A model generated the notes under the pieces. It saw only the letters and a program-made list of their open reading frames with translations, was not told the DNA's origin and did no database searches. From Bdellovibrio bacteriovorus HD100 (GTDB lineage Bacteria; Bdellovibrionota; Bdellovibrionia; Bdellovibrionales; Bdellovibrionaceae), in contig NC_005363.1 of assembly GCF_000196175.1 (NCBI RefSeq), forward strand, positions 1,240,001 through 1,304,000: 64,000 nt of DNA. The letters run 5' to 3'. Within the stretch, counting starts at the first letter, position 1; every line of letters begins with the position of its first letter. Positions 15,860-24,543 of this stretch are shown one piece after another. The position numbers and the translations under genes are program-made.

Positions 15860-15907
15860 TTGACAAGCGTTTTCGGGCTGGTAAATTACTTCGTTTATAG
15901 ACGAAGT
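15860..15907 (+). promoter_or_regulatory. Promoter and start-site hairpin upstream of ettA
   Basis: TTGACA (15860-15865), a 16-bp spacer and TAAATT (15882-15887). Directly after it ACTTCGT-TTATAG-ACGAAGT (15888-15907) forms a perfect 7-bp stem at the expected transcript start, suggesting a 5' hairpin on the ettA mRNA. Confidence 0.5.
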
Positions 15908-15943
15908 CAGGGCCGAATCCGGTCTTTTTAGGAGTGTGACGTC

Positions 15944-17614
15944 ATGTCTCAAGAGATTATCTACACAATGAAGGGCGTAAGTAAAGTATATCCTCCACAA
16001 AGATATGTGTTGAAGGATATTTATCTTTCTTACTTCTATGGCGCCAAGATTGGTGTTTTGGGTCTGAATGGCTCTGGTAAATCCACTTTGCTCAGAATTA
16101 TGGCAGGCGTGGACAAGGACTTCCTGGGGGAAGCTTTCCCTTCCAAGACAATGAAAGTCGGCTATTTCGAGCAAGAGCCTCACTTGGATGAAGCACTGAC
16201 AGTGAAAGAAAATATCTTCGCTGGCATGGGCGAACTGCCGAAAGTGATGAAAGAATACAACGCGATCAACGACAAGTTCTCGGACCCGGATCTGGATCCG
16301 GACGAGATGAACAAGCTGATCGAAAAACAGGGTGCACTTCAGGAAAAACTGGAAGCCCTGGGTGCCTGGGACGTCGATCAAAAGATCGAAATCGTGATGG
16401 ACGCTCTTCGCTGTCCAGATGGTGATCTGCCGGTGACAAACCTGTCCGGAGGTGAAAAACGCCGTGTGGCTTTGGCCCGTTTGATCATGTCTGAACCAGA
16501 TATTTTGCTTTTGGACGAGCCGACGAATCACCTGGATGCCGAATCGGTGGCGTGGCTTGAGCAATATCTTTCCAAGTTCCCGGGAACTGTTATCGCGGTC
16601 ACGCACGATCGTTATTTCCTTGATAACGTGGCTGGCTGGATCCTTGAATTGGATCGCGGTGAAGGTATTCCTTGGAAAGGGAACTATACTTCCTGGCTGG
16701 AACAAAAAGACAAGCGTCAGGCGAACGAAGCCAAAGATCAGGCTCGCAAGGCCCGCACGCTGGAAAAAGAGTTGGATTGGATCCGTCAGGGCGCCAAAGC
16801 TCGCCAGGCGAAATCCAAAGCTCGTATTTCTAACTATGAAAACCTGTTGAAAGAGGCTTCTCCGGAAAAAATCCAGGAGATGTCCATCTACATCCCGCCA
16901 GGACCTCGTCTGGGCGATATCGTGGTGGAAGCGCATAACATCACCAAAGCCTACAACCACAAAGTTCTTTTGGATGACGTGAGTTTCACAATTCCAAAAG
17001 GGGCGATCGTGGGTGTGATCGGTCCGAATGGCGTGGGTAAATCCACGTTGTTCCGCATGATCACAGGCAAAGAGCAGCCTGATTCCGGAACATTCAAGGT
17101 CGGCGAGACAGTCAAAATCGCCTACGTTGACCAGACCCGTGAAACTCTGGATCCGAACAAGTCCATCTACGAGGAATTGTCCGGTGGCGCTGATGTGATC
17201 CAGTTGGGCACGCGTGAAATCAATGCGCGTCAATATGTTTCCTGGTTCAACTTCTCGGGTTCTGACCAGCAGAAAAAAGTCGGTCAGTTGTCCGGTGGTG
17301 AACGCAACCGCGTGAATATGGCAAAAATCTTGAAGCAGGGTGCGAACTTGTTGCTTCTGGATGAACCGACGAATGATCTGGACGTCAACACCATGCGTGC
17401 GCTGGAAGAGGCGCTGCTGGAGTTCGGTGGATCTGCCGTGGTTATCTCGCACGATCGTTGGTTCCTGGATCGCGTGTGCACGCACATCATGGCCTTTGAA
17501 GGTGATTCCAAGATTGAATTCTATCCTGGAAACTTCACCGAATACGAAGAAGACCGTAAACGTCGTCTGGGCGAAAATGCGGGACCAAAACGCATTCGCT
17601 TCAAAATGGTGTAA
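15944..17614 (+). CDS. ettA: Energy-dependent translational throttle protein EttA (ABC-F)
   Basis: A 556-residue ABC-F ATPase (E. coli EttA has 555). It has two ABC domains without membrane segments: Walker A GLNGSGKST and GPNGVGKST, signatures LSGGEKRRVALARL and LSGGERNRVNMAKI, and Walker B LLLDEPTNHLDAESV and LLLDEPTNDLDVNTM, joined by the Lys/Arg-rich linker (EKELDWIRQGAKARQAKSKARI) typical of EttA. EttA binds the ribosomal E site and couples entry into elongation to the ATP/ADP ratio. TTTAGGAGTG is the SD. The stop codon overlaps the next gene's start (TAATGA), so the two are coupled. An upstream TTGACA promoter and 5' hairpin are visible. Confidence 0.95.
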   Translation: MSQEIIYTMKGVSKVYPPQRYVLKDIYLSYFYGAKIGVLGLNGSGKSTLLRIMAGVDKDFLGEAFPSKTMKVGYFEQEPHLDEALTVKENIFAGMGELPKVMKEYNAINDKFSDPDLDPDEMNKLIEKQGALQEKLEALGAWDVDQKIEIVMDALRCPDGDLPVTNLSGGEKRRVALARLIMSEPDILLLDEPTNHLDAESVAWLEQYLSKFPGTVIAVTHDRYFLDNVAGWILELDRGEGIPWKGNYTSWLEQKDKRQANEAKDQARKARTLEKELDWIRQGAKARQAKSKARISNYENLLKEASPEKIQEMSIYIPPGPRLGDIVVEAHNITKAYNHKVLLDDVSFTIPKGAIVGVIGPNGVGKSTLFRMITGKEQPDSGTFKVGETVKIAYVDQTRETLDPNKSIYEELSGGADVIQLGTREINARQYVSWFNFSGSDQQKKVGQLSGGERNRVNMAKILKQGANLLLLDEPTNDLDVNTMRALEEALLEFGGSAVVISHDRWFLDRVCTHIMAFEGDSKIEFYPGNFTEYEEDRKRRLGENAGPKRIRFKMV

Positions 17615-18447
17615 TGAAAAACCAGTGGGTGAGAGCAGGGTTATTCCTGCTCTTTCTTTTTGTGGCTTCACGATGGGTCCCACCGCATCCGGTGGACCCC
17701 TGGGGACTTTTCCGTCCTCAGAAAATTCTTTTTATGTTTTTCGCCCTGTCAGCCCTTCAGGTGGTGGGCAAGGCTTTTTCAATTTGGATCGGCCGGAAAG
17801 CCGGCGTCATTCTGACCGGTTTTTTGGGTGGTTTGCTTTCCAGTACAGCGACCACCGTCACGTTGGCCAAAGAAAGTCACGAACCCGTAGGATCGCAGAC
17901 TCTGCGTCTGGCGGCCCTGCAAAGTGCGATTTTGGCGATGCTGGTTCAGGCCGCGGTGCTAATCAGAGCTGGAGGAATTGCAGCTTTTGAGTTGGTGGGG
18001 CTGCATTTTGCGATTTTGTCGCTGATCACTCTTTCTTTGATTGGATTGTTATGGCGGCGCAAACCGCAATCACATCCGGTGATTGCGGGGACCGAAAGAA
18101 TACTCGATATCCGATCTTCATTAAAACTCACGGTGTTCATTGTGCTGATTCTGTCGGCTTCCAAACTTGTGCAAGAGTGGGCGGGCAGTCAGGGGTTGAT
18201 GATTCTGACTTTTGTGATCTCGCTGTTTGAGGTGCATGGATCTTTGATTTCGACCTCTCAGCTGCTTGCGGCGGGAAAAGTCGATGGCTTTCAATATGAG
18301 CGACTTGTGGAAGCCTCTTTGATGGCAAGTTACGTTTCAAAGTTTGCGCTGGTTGCGACGATATCAAGTTCGGGGTTTCGCAAAAAGGCCTTAATGACCT
18401 TGGCCCCTGGGATGTTGTTTATACTGTTGCATCTTACCAGCAGGTGA
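17614..18447 (+). CDS. DUF4010-type integral membrane protein (MgtC/SapB-related)
   Basis: A 277-residue membrane protein with about eight hydrophobic segments. The diagnostic GVILTGFLGGLLSSTATTVTLAKES segment (about residues 67-92) is the DUF4010 signature found in the C-terminal half of MgtC/SapB fusion proteins; the N-terminal MgtC part is absent. It also has the typical end with GFRKKALMTLAPGMLF. Transport or Mg-related functions are suggested for relatives but unproven. It starts within the ettA stop codon and overlaps the convergent fibre gene by 14 bp at its 3' end. Confidence 0.78.
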   Translation: MKNQWVRAGLFLLFLFVASRWVPPHPVDPWGLFRPQKILFMFFALSALQVVGKAFSIWIGRKAGVILTGFLGGLLSSTATTVTLAKESHEPVGSQTLRLAALQSAILAMLVQAAVLIRAGGIAAFELVGLHFAILSLITLSLIGLLWRRKPQSHPVIAGTERILDIRSSLKLTVFIVLILSASKLVQEWAGSQGLMILTFVISLFEVHGSLISTSQLLAAGKVDGFQYERLVEASLMASYVSKFALVATISSSGFRKKALMTLAPGMLFILLHLTSR

Positions 18448-21400
18448 AATTTGTATTGTTTATGCGGCCGAACATATGCTCCACACGCCAGTTTGAAACG
18501 GCGGGGTCATAGTGAAGGGTCGCAAAGACTTGTCCCATTCCAATAGCCAATTCTGTACCTGCAGAGTTTTTCAAAGACACCTGCCATCCACTCCACTCCA
18601 GATGAATAGCTCCATTTGAACCCGTGGTATGGAAAATAACCTTATAGGGGCCACCCCAGCTAGTTGCGATAGAGTCGAATTTGACTCCGGCATCAGGGCC
18701 GGCATTGCAACCCGTGACACTGTCTTGCAGGATAGGGCCGCCAGCCACCCACTGGTGCATTTCACCCTGGTGGGCCAGAACATAGGCATTGGTCCACGGC
18801 ATGGAGGCCGTGACTCCACCCGAGTTGCGAACCGCCGAAATAATTCCGTAGTTGGGTTGTTTAATCCCGCCGTTAACATCCATTTTTGCAGTCGGAGCGC
18901 CGACACCAACACCGACGTTGCCGTTTTGATCGATGACGACCTTTTCTGTGGACCCGGTTGCACCGTTGTTGGTGGTGTTGAAGATGATTTTTGCCCCGCC
19001 GGCCGACGCCGTATGTGCCTCGGTGGCAACGAAGTTGATAGAGGCATTTCCGCCGGATTGGTATTGGGTCCCGTTGTAAGCAAACGCAGTAAGACTGGTG
19101 AGGGATTGTCCGCTGGTGACGGCTGTCGGAGCGGCGAGAGTTCCGGCACTTTGATAGCCGGAGAATGTGGCCATTTCGATGGTGCTAGAAACGAGTGCGG
19201 ATATGCGGCCGCCTACGTCGGTGCCTTCGCCAACGGCCTGAATGCCCGCGCGATTCGGGTGTACTGCTGATGACGGCACACGCGTTGCCACCTGCAAAGG
19301 CACGGCGGGAGCAGGGGTGCCGATCCCTACAAGTCCTGAGCCGGTTATTCTCATGCGTTCTGAATCTGTTCCTGCCGCGGCTGTATAGAAGCGCAAGTTT
19401 CCGTTCACGGCTGTGGCAAAGTCTGTTTCAGCCGAAGAAGAAATGCGTGCGCTATAGGCGTGTGCGGTATTATCCCAACCGCGGAACGCCAAAGTTCCGA
19501 TAGTGTCGTTGGCCAAAAGGGGATTGCGGGTGGTCGTTGTGCCGCGGGAACGCGTCAGGCTGATTTGCGGAAGGGCTGTTTCGGAATTCACACCTTCCAG
19601 ATAGATGTCGTCCCCATAGTCTGTTCCGTCCCCCACGATATGCAGACGGCGGGTCGGCGAAGTGGTGCCGACACCAATCATCCCGTCACTGGCCAGACGC
19701 AGTTTTTCAGTTCCGTTCACGCTGAAGCCCAGTATGTTGGTGCCCGGGAACATTCCGGATGTGCTGTATCCGCCAAAGGAATATGTGGGATTTGCCGCCG
19801 TGAACGAACCTCCCCCCAGCCGCATCAATGGTCCAAAGGAACCATTCAGGGTCAATGAGGTGGAGCTGAGATCCATGGCCAGATTTCCGCCCGAAGTGAA
19901 CTTCATAATTCCACCGTTGTTGGAAATCCCGGTGTTCGGGCTGTTTGTGAAAGTCAAAGAAGGTGAATTCCAAGCGCCATCGGCAAGGTAAACCTTACCT
20001 GCGCCCGTGATGTTGTAAGTTGCCATGTTCAAATGGGTTGTGGCCGTGTGATTCCCCAGATTGTCGCCCGTAGCCGGCAGCAATGCCGCCGGAACTTTTC
20101 CGGAGCCATCCAGTTCTACCAAATTCCCGGCAGAGGTGCCGAAGTTTTTCGCCGCTGCGGTTCCCAGACCGGAAACCTGCGTGCTGCTGATGGCAATGTC
20201 CGCACATGAGAATGTGTCGGTGATCGAACTCCAGTTCAGGGTTTTGTTGGCTGTTGCGCAGGCTGCTGGCATTTGCGCATTGCCAGTGACCGTCGAACGA
20301 AGCTGGCCGAAGCCAAAGTACTGAGTGTCCCACTTTGTATTGTCGTAAACCAGAACCTGTCCCACCAGTGGAGTCGTCGCGGCCACGGCTGTGCCTTGGA
20401 TTTTTTCAACTTTGGTGTTGCTGAGGCCCGCGGTCGAAGTCACATCGCCAGCGACATTCGGAAGATCGGTTGCCGTCGCATTGGACGCCGCTGTCACAAG
20501 ACCCTTGGCGCTGACGGTAACGCGGTTGTAAGTTCCGGCCGTGACACCCGAATCGTTGAGTGAAATCGCCGGGGTCGTTCCACCCGAGCTTGCCAGCGGT
20601 GCCGTGGCCGTGACATCTGTCACGGTGCCTCCGCTGGTCGTGACGGTGGTCCAAGACAGTTTTCCTGTGCCGTCAGTCTTTAGCAACTGACCATTGGTGC
20701 CGTCAGCCGCAGGCAGTTCATAGCTGCTGTTTCCGGAAAGAGCAGGGGCCTTCAGCTCCACATAGTTTGCTCCATTGTACAGGCGCACTCCACTGGAGGT
20801 CTGAATCAGGCCGCTGGTGTTGATGGCGGTGGAACCCCCGATGGTGCCGGAGGTGATCGCACTGCCAGAAACTTTTCCGGCAGTGGATATCGTCGCAAGT
20901 TTGCTGTCTGCAATGGCCGCGGCGGCTGAGATGTCTTCATTCAAAATGGTTCCATTCAGAATTTTACCCGTGGTCACGGCATCGTCCTGAATTTTGGCGG
21001 TTGCGACCGTATTATCGTTCAAAGTGACTGTGGCCGCCGGACTGCCAGACGAGGACACCGCCCCCGTCAAAGAAGTGATAGCTCCCGCCGTGCCGGAGTT
21101 GTCATCTGCCGGGGCCCAGTTGGTCCCGTCAAATTTCAAAACTTTTCCAGACGCCAAGCCGGTATTCACAACCGGGGTTCCTTTGAGGCGATCCACAGAA
21201 GTGGCGCTTTGTGTGCCAGACACATCCCCCGTCAGATTGCCAGTGAAGCCCGCAGAGCTGCCTGGGATGTTTCCGGAAACATTAGCGCCAGTCACCACGG
21301 GCGCTGTGCACTCGAAGGTTCCAGCCGGGGCAATATGGCGAAGGTAGGTGCCAGCACCACAAACCGGCAAAGAGGCTTTGTCCACAAAGTCGCTGGCGAC

Positions 21401-21889
21401 ATTGGATCCCAATTTCAAGGCGCTTTGCGCCAACTTGGCGTGACCAGCATAGGGGACAGAGCGGATTTCATTGTCCGGGGTGATCAGCTTCCAGCCCGTG
21501 CCGTCGTGGAATTGCACACGCAAAAGACGTTTGTCGTCGGCAACTGGAGTGTAGGAGCCCCCGCCTTCACAGGGAATGGCGACGGAATTGTCAAAGCTGT
21601 CCAGCAGTTTAAAACCCGCAGCAGCAGGGTAGTTTTTGGTTCCGGTACCAATGGGTACGTCAAAGACGCCGGAGGAGTTGCGCATATCGATGGCGCCGGA
21701 GGTTTCACGGTAAAGCACGCAGGTGCCGCTCGGATTGGTGATCGAGAACTCGAATTGGACGCCGTTGACTTCAAGAGCCTCGCCTTGAGAGTTCTTTATA
21801 CGTCCCTGATAGGTGAGTGAACCCGGCGTGGCCAGAGCCCACGACGAAAGAAAAAGAACTGTGATTCCCGTTACGTACTGTTTTCCCAT
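18434..21889 (-). CDS. Long phage-fibre-like secreted adhesin, candidate mosaic adhesive trimer (MAT) protein
   Basis: A 1151-residue exported protein with signal peptide (MGKQYVTGITVLFLSSWALA). The N-terminal domain (TPGSLTYQGRIKNSQGEAL, FEFSITNPSGTCVLYRE, then VFDVPIGTGTKNYPA) is a head domain seen in many Bdellovibrio fibre proteins. A long low-complexity Gly/Ser/Thr/Asn shaft follows, with phage tail-fibre-type units (LKFDGTNWAPADDNSGTAGAIT; VLVYDNTKWDTQYFGFGQL; TSPTRRLHIVGDGTDYGDD). The last 130 residues (EMHQWVAGGPILQDSVTGCN to the C-terminal FTCW) form a distinct tip domain. No S74 autoprotease tip is visible. The architecture fits trimeric fibres used for prey contact. No SD; GCCGATAAG lies 6 nt before the ATG. 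Confidence 0.75.
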   Translation of the reverse strand: MGKQYVTGITVLFLSSWALATPGSLTYQGRIKNSQGEALEVNGVQFEFSITNPSGTCVLYRETSGAIDMRNSSGVFDVPIGTGTKNYPAAAGFKLLDSFDNSVAIPCEGGGSYTPVADDKRLLRVQFHDGTGWKLITPDNEIRSVPYAGHAKLAQSALKLGSNVASDFVDKASLPVCGAGTYLRHIAPAGTFECTAPVVTGANVSGNIPGSSAGFTGNLTGDVSGTQSATSVDRLKGTPVVNTGLASGKVLKFDGTNWAPADDNSGTAGAITSLTGAVSSSGSPAATVTLNDNTVATAKIQDDAVTTGKILNGTILNEDISAAAAIADSKLATISTAGKVSGSAITSGTIGGSTAINTSGLIQTSSGVRLYNGANYVELKAPALSGNSSYELPAADGTNGQLLKTDGTGKLSWTTVTTSGGTVTDVTATAPLASSGGTTPAISLNDSGVTAGTYNRVTVSAKGLVTAASNATATDLPNVAGDVTSTAGLSNTKVEKIQGTAVAATTPLVGQVLVYDNTKWDTQYFGFGQLRSTVTGNAQMPAACATANKTLNWSSITDTFSCADIAISSTQVSGLGTAAAKNFGTSAGNLVELDGSGKVPAALLPATGDNLGNHTATTHLNMATYNITGAGKVYLADGAWNSPSLTFTNSPNTGISNNGGIMKFTSGGNLAMDLSSTSLTLNGSFGPLMRLGGGSFTAANPTYSFGGYSTSGMFPGTNILGFSVNGTEKLRLASDGMIGVGTTSPTRRLHIVGDGTDYGDDIYLEGVNSETALPQISLTRSRGTTTTRNPLLANDTIGTLAFRGWDNTAHAYSARISSSAETDFATAVNGNLRFYTAAAGTDSERMRITGSGLVGIGTPAPAVPLQVATRVPSSAVHPNRAGIQAVGEGTDVGGRISALVSSTIEMATFSGYQSAGTLAAPTAVTSGQSLTSLTAFAYNGTQYQSGGNASINFVATEAHTASAGGAKIIFNTTNNGATGSTEKVVIDQNGNVGVGVGAPTAKMDVNGGIKQPNYGIISAVRNSGGVTASMPWTNAYVLAHQGEMHQWVAGGPILQDSVTGCNAGPDAGVKFDSIATSWGGPYKVIFHTTGSNGAIHLEWSGWQVSLKNSAGTELAIGMGQVFATLHYDPAVSNWRVEHMFGRINNTNFTCW

Positions 21890-21904
21890 GGGATACTTAT
21901 CGGC
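21887..21904 (-). promoter_or_regulatory. GCCGATAAG-N6-ATG element of the fibre gene
   Basis: On the minus strand GCCGATAA (21904-21897) is a perfect FliA-type -10, and the G after it is followed by exactly 6 nt and the ATG at 21889. The nearest in-frame upstream stop leaves no other start codon, and no SD exists. The -35 region is not convincing. Confidence 0.5.
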
Positions 21905-21981
21905 AGATCGTCAGCCTCAATTCAGTAATTTTGGGCAATTCTTTGCAAGGCGAGGGGTTGTTGAGTCCTGTTATGAGACAC

Positions 21982-23262
21982 TTACAAAACAGACTTGGCC
22001 AAAGGCATTTTCAGAACCACGCGGGTTCCACTCGGAGCAGAAGAGCTGGTTTCCTCGCTGGAAAAGATCTCAATCGTCCCATCCATCATCTGCAGGTATT
22101 CGCGCACCAGAGGCATGCCATAGCCCGTGCCTTTTTCGCCCTGAGTGCCGGGACGGGTGGTCTGGGAATTCAGGTTGAAGATGTTGGCCAGGATCTCTTT
22201 CGGAATACCAATCCCATAGTCGCGGATCTCGATAATCACTTCGCTGTCTGTAGGATAGGCCCGCAGGTCAATGCGCTCGCCGGGGTGAGAGAACTTGATG
22301 GCGTTGTTGATAAGGTTCTGCAGCACGACGTTGCTCAGGATGGTCTTTTCACCGTTGATCGGCATGCGGTCGCGGGAAATATCCAGCTGCATCTTGATGC
22401 CTTTTTGCTGGGCCGTGGCGACGGTGTTTTCGTAGACTTCGTTTAAAACCATGGTCAGGTTCAGCGGTTTCAGGGGCATGGAGGCTTTGCCGTCTTTCAC
22501 GGACTTCAGATGTCGCACCTGCGCCAGCAGGTTGACGATGTCATCCACGGCGCGTTCGATCTTGTCCAGTTCTTGGGCGCCGGACGGGTTTTCCTCCCGG
22601 TCCTCTTTGGCTTTCACCAGGTTGTAGGTCATCGAAGACAGAGTGTTGGCAATGTCATGGATCAGGACCCGCAGGAGGTTTTCCACATCGAGGTTTTTCT
22701 CCTCGAGGTTCTTCATCAGGCTCTTTTCCCCGCGGATGTAGTAGTGGGTGTTAAAGGCCGAGAACAACAAAAAGACGACGACATTAAAGAGCTTTTCGCG
22801 GTTGTAGTCCCCGTAGTCGGCAATGACGTTAGGGCCGAACCCCTGCGAGCGGGCGTACCAGAAGAACCACAAGATCGTAAAGACGATCAGATAGCCGCCA
22901 ATGGCCCCGGGAACGCCGACCAGGATACCGCAGACCAGAGGAATGGCCGTCAGCCAAAAGATGCCCGGAGCCTCGATACCACCCGAAAGATAAAGCAGAT
23001 AGGCCAGGATCAAAGAGGACATCGTGCCCATAATGCAGGCAGAGATCAGATAGTTTTTAAGGAGTCGCAGGCACAGTGGCGGCACAATCAGCAGCACCAC
23101 CCAGATCGGGATCAGGGCTGAGTTATAGTCGGGGACCTTATACTGCAAGTTGAATTTTACTATATAGACAAGCGAAACGGCGAGGGTCAGAAAATAGATG
23201 ACCTTGAAGTAGGTCAGTCTTTTTTTGTAGGCATCCTCTGATGTAAAAGTCAGGTCTCGCAT
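21982..23262 (-). CDS. Membrane-bound sensor histidine kinase
   Basis: A 426-residue kinase. The N-terminal half has about six transmembrane helices (from FKVIYFLTLAVSLVYI to VVVFLLFSAFNTHYY) without a recognisable periplasmic sensor, so it probably senses within the membrane. A dimerisation/H-box follows (LLRVLIHDIANTLSSM with the phospho-accepting His), then the HATPase domain with N-box LQNLINNAIKFSH, G1 RDYGIGIPKE and G2 GTGYGMPLVREYLQMMDG. There is no receiver domain and no adjacent response regulator. ATG 23262 is chosen because AGGAA lies 10 nt upstream; two in-frame ATGs further up (23289, 23313) lack an SD. Confidence 0.88.
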   Translation of the reverse strand: MRDLTFTSEDAYKKRLTYFKVIYFLTLAVSLVYIVKFNLQYKVPDYNSALIPIWVVLLIVPPLCLRLLKNYLISACIMGTMSSLILAYLLYLSGGIEAPGIFWLTAIPLVCGILVGVPGAIGGYLIVFTILWFFWYARSQGFGPNVIADYGDYNREKLFNVVVFLLFSAFNTHYYIRGEKSLMKNLEEKNLDVENLLRVLIHDIANTLSSMTYNLVKAKEDREENPSGAQELDKIERAVDDIVNLLAQVRHLKSVKDGKASMPLKPLNLTMVLNEVYENTVATAQQKGIKMQLDISRDRMPINGEKTILSNVVLQNLINNAIKFSHPGERIDLRAYPTDSEVIIEIRDYGIGIPKEILANIFNLNSQTTRPGTQGEKGTGYGMPLVREYLQMMDGTIEIFSSEETSSSAPSGTRVVLKMPLAKSVL

Positions 23263-23367
23263 GGTGCTTCTATTCCTGGTTGCTTCCATTATGCAATATC
23301 GGCGACGAAACAAAAGGCCTGAGGGTATTTCAGCAATGTAATCTTGTTTAGCTGAAATTTGTTTGTT

Positions 23368-23772
23368 CTAGAGTGAGACAAGCGGGCGCAAGGTCTCGTA
23401 GTGTGCTTTCAGCTCTACGAACTGCGGGGCGTTTCCACCATGGTCGGGATGCAGAATCATGGCGGCTTGGCGGAAGGCTTTTTTCAATTCACTTGCGGTA
23501 AAGCCGGCTGGAAGGTCAAAGATCCAGCTCTTCAAAAACTCGTAAGCCTGCTGCTGAGACGGGGAAAAGTTATGAGCTTTGCGCTGTGGACGAACTTTGG
23601 GGGCCGGATATTGTCCACGTGGGGAGTTGAATTCTTTGCGCCCCACTTGCCCGATCAGGAAGGCAAGGTGGGAGGGGTCGGCATTCAAAAGGCTTTCTTC
23701 GGAGGCGTTCACGAAGGGTTCAGAACCCATTTTCTCTCTGAGAATTTGCTTGAAGCTTGCCTGAAAACTCAT
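23368..23772 (-). CDS. J-domain (DnaJ-like) protein
   Basis: A 134-residue protein. The N-terminal 60 residues are unlike any domain I know. The C-terminal half is a J domain: helix II ASELKKAFRQAAMILHPDHGG contains the HPD motif that stimulates DnaK/Hsp70, then FVELKAHYETLRPLV is helix III. Gly/Phe-rich and zinc-finger parts are absent, so it is a specialised co-chaperone, not DnaJ itself. There is no SD before ATG 23772; CCGATAAG lies exactly 6 nt upstream. Confidence 0.8.
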   Translation of the reverse strand: MSFQASFKQILREKMGSEPFVNASEESLLNADPSHLAFLIGQVGRKEFNSPRGQYPAPKVRPQRKAHNFSPSQQQAYEFLKSWIFDLPAGFTASELKKAFRQAAMILHPDHGGNAPQFVELKAHYETLRPLVSL

Positions 23773-23786
23773 GTCTTTCTTATCGG
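23770..23786 (-). promoter_or_regulatory. CCGATAAG-N6-ATG element of the J-domain gene
   Basis: On the minus strand CCGATAAG (23786-23779), 6 nt (AAAGAC), ATG (23772). It is the same octamer and spacing as at 21887-21904 and 39251-39267. CTGAGC lies 17 bp upstream of GATAAG. Confidence 0.45.
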
Positions 23787-23841
23787 TAGAAAGGGGGGAT
23801 GGCTCAGTCCAGAAGGTGTTTTCCCTGTGAAAAACGGACTT

Positions 23842-23926
23842 TTTTAGAGGGGAAAAGGGGGCTTTCCATAGGGGAAAAAGCTGTTTTCAGAGGGGGGAGG
23901 GGGTGGTTTTAGAGGGGAAAACGGGG
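23842..23926 (+). repeat. G-run tandem-like repeats (TTTTAGAGGGGAAAACGGGG)
   Basis: Variants of TTTTAGAGGGGAAAACGGGG occur at 23842-23860, 23867-23880 (partial), 23884-23900 and 23907-23926, and another copy lies outside this cluster at 24815-24832. The G runs are all on the plus strand. Confidence 0.6.
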
Positions 23927-24056
23927 TCTTTTCCGCTTCCTGTGCGAAAAAAAAATGATTTCCCCTGCATTTTTCTTTAGACAAACGACTGGACTTGGAT
24001 ACACACTAAGCTCATTCGAGATAAACAAGACTAAAAACCTAACGGAGGAATTTCGA

Positions 24057-24479
24057 ATGGCAAAAGCAAAAGCTACAAAAAAAGCTACTACTAAGAAAGC
24101 AGCTCCTAAAAAAGCTGTAGCAAAAAAAGCAGCTCCAAAAGCAGCTAAAAAAGCGGCTCCAAAAGCAGCAGCTAAAAAAGCAGCAGCTCCAAAAAAAGCA
24201 GCAGCTCCTAAAAAAGCAAAAACTGCTCGTAAACCAAACGCAGCTTTCATGAAAGCGTTGACTCCATCTGCAGCTTTGGCAGCAGTTGTTGGTGCTTCTC
24301 CACTTCCACGTACTGAAGTTGTTAAAAAACTTTGGGCTTACATCAAGAAGAACAACCTTCAAGACACTAAGAACAAAAGAAACATCAATGCTGATGCAAA
24401 ACTGAAAGAAGTTTTCGGCGGCAAAACTCAAGTTTCTATGTTCGACATGACTAAACTAGTTTCTAAACACCTTAAGTAG
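24057..24479 (+). CDS. SWIB-domain protein with histone-H1-like Lys/Ala tail
   Basis: A 140-residue nucleoid-type protein. Residues 1-60 are almost only Lys, Ala, Pro and Thr (repeats of KKA and KKAAPKK), like histone H1 tails or chlamydial Hc2. Residues 62-140 form a SWIB/MDM2 fold (FMKALTPSAALAAVVGASPL, PRTEVVKKLWAYIKKNNLQD, KRNINADAKLKEVFGGK). The tail should bind DNA without sequence specificity. ATG 24057 has a strong SD (GGAGGAATTTCGA); the longer upstream frame is not coding-like. The tail uses AAA and GCT/GCA codons nearly exclusively, making it AT-richer than its neighbours. A good terminator follows. Confidence 0.88.
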   Translation: MAKAKATKKATTKKAAPKKAVAKKAAPKAAKKAAPKAAAKKAAAPKKAAAPKKAKTARKPNAAFMKALTPSAALAAVVGASPLPRTEVVKKLWAYIKKNNLQDTKNKRNINADAKLKEVFGGKTQVSMFDMTKLVSKHLK

Positions 24480-24500
24480 TAGGTCGTTTAAAACGGGGAA

Positions 24501-24534
24501 AAAAGCCTAGGTAAAACCTAGGCTTTTTTTTTGC
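24501..24534 (+). terminator. Rho-independent terminator after the SWIB gene
   Basis: AAGCCTAGGT-AAA-ACCTAGGCTT is a perfect 10-bp stem with a 3-nt loop followed by a run of T. Confidence 0.9.
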
Positions 24535-24543
24535 CTTCGTTTC

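Noticed and set aside
15827-17683. A 618-codon open frame on the minus strand across ettA.
   Set aside because: It is exactly antisense to a clear ABC-F gene, has biased His/Phe/Gln-rich composition typical of mirror frames, and no SD. Similar long mirror frames opposite fumC, ahcY, glnS and the thioredoxin gene are explained the same way.
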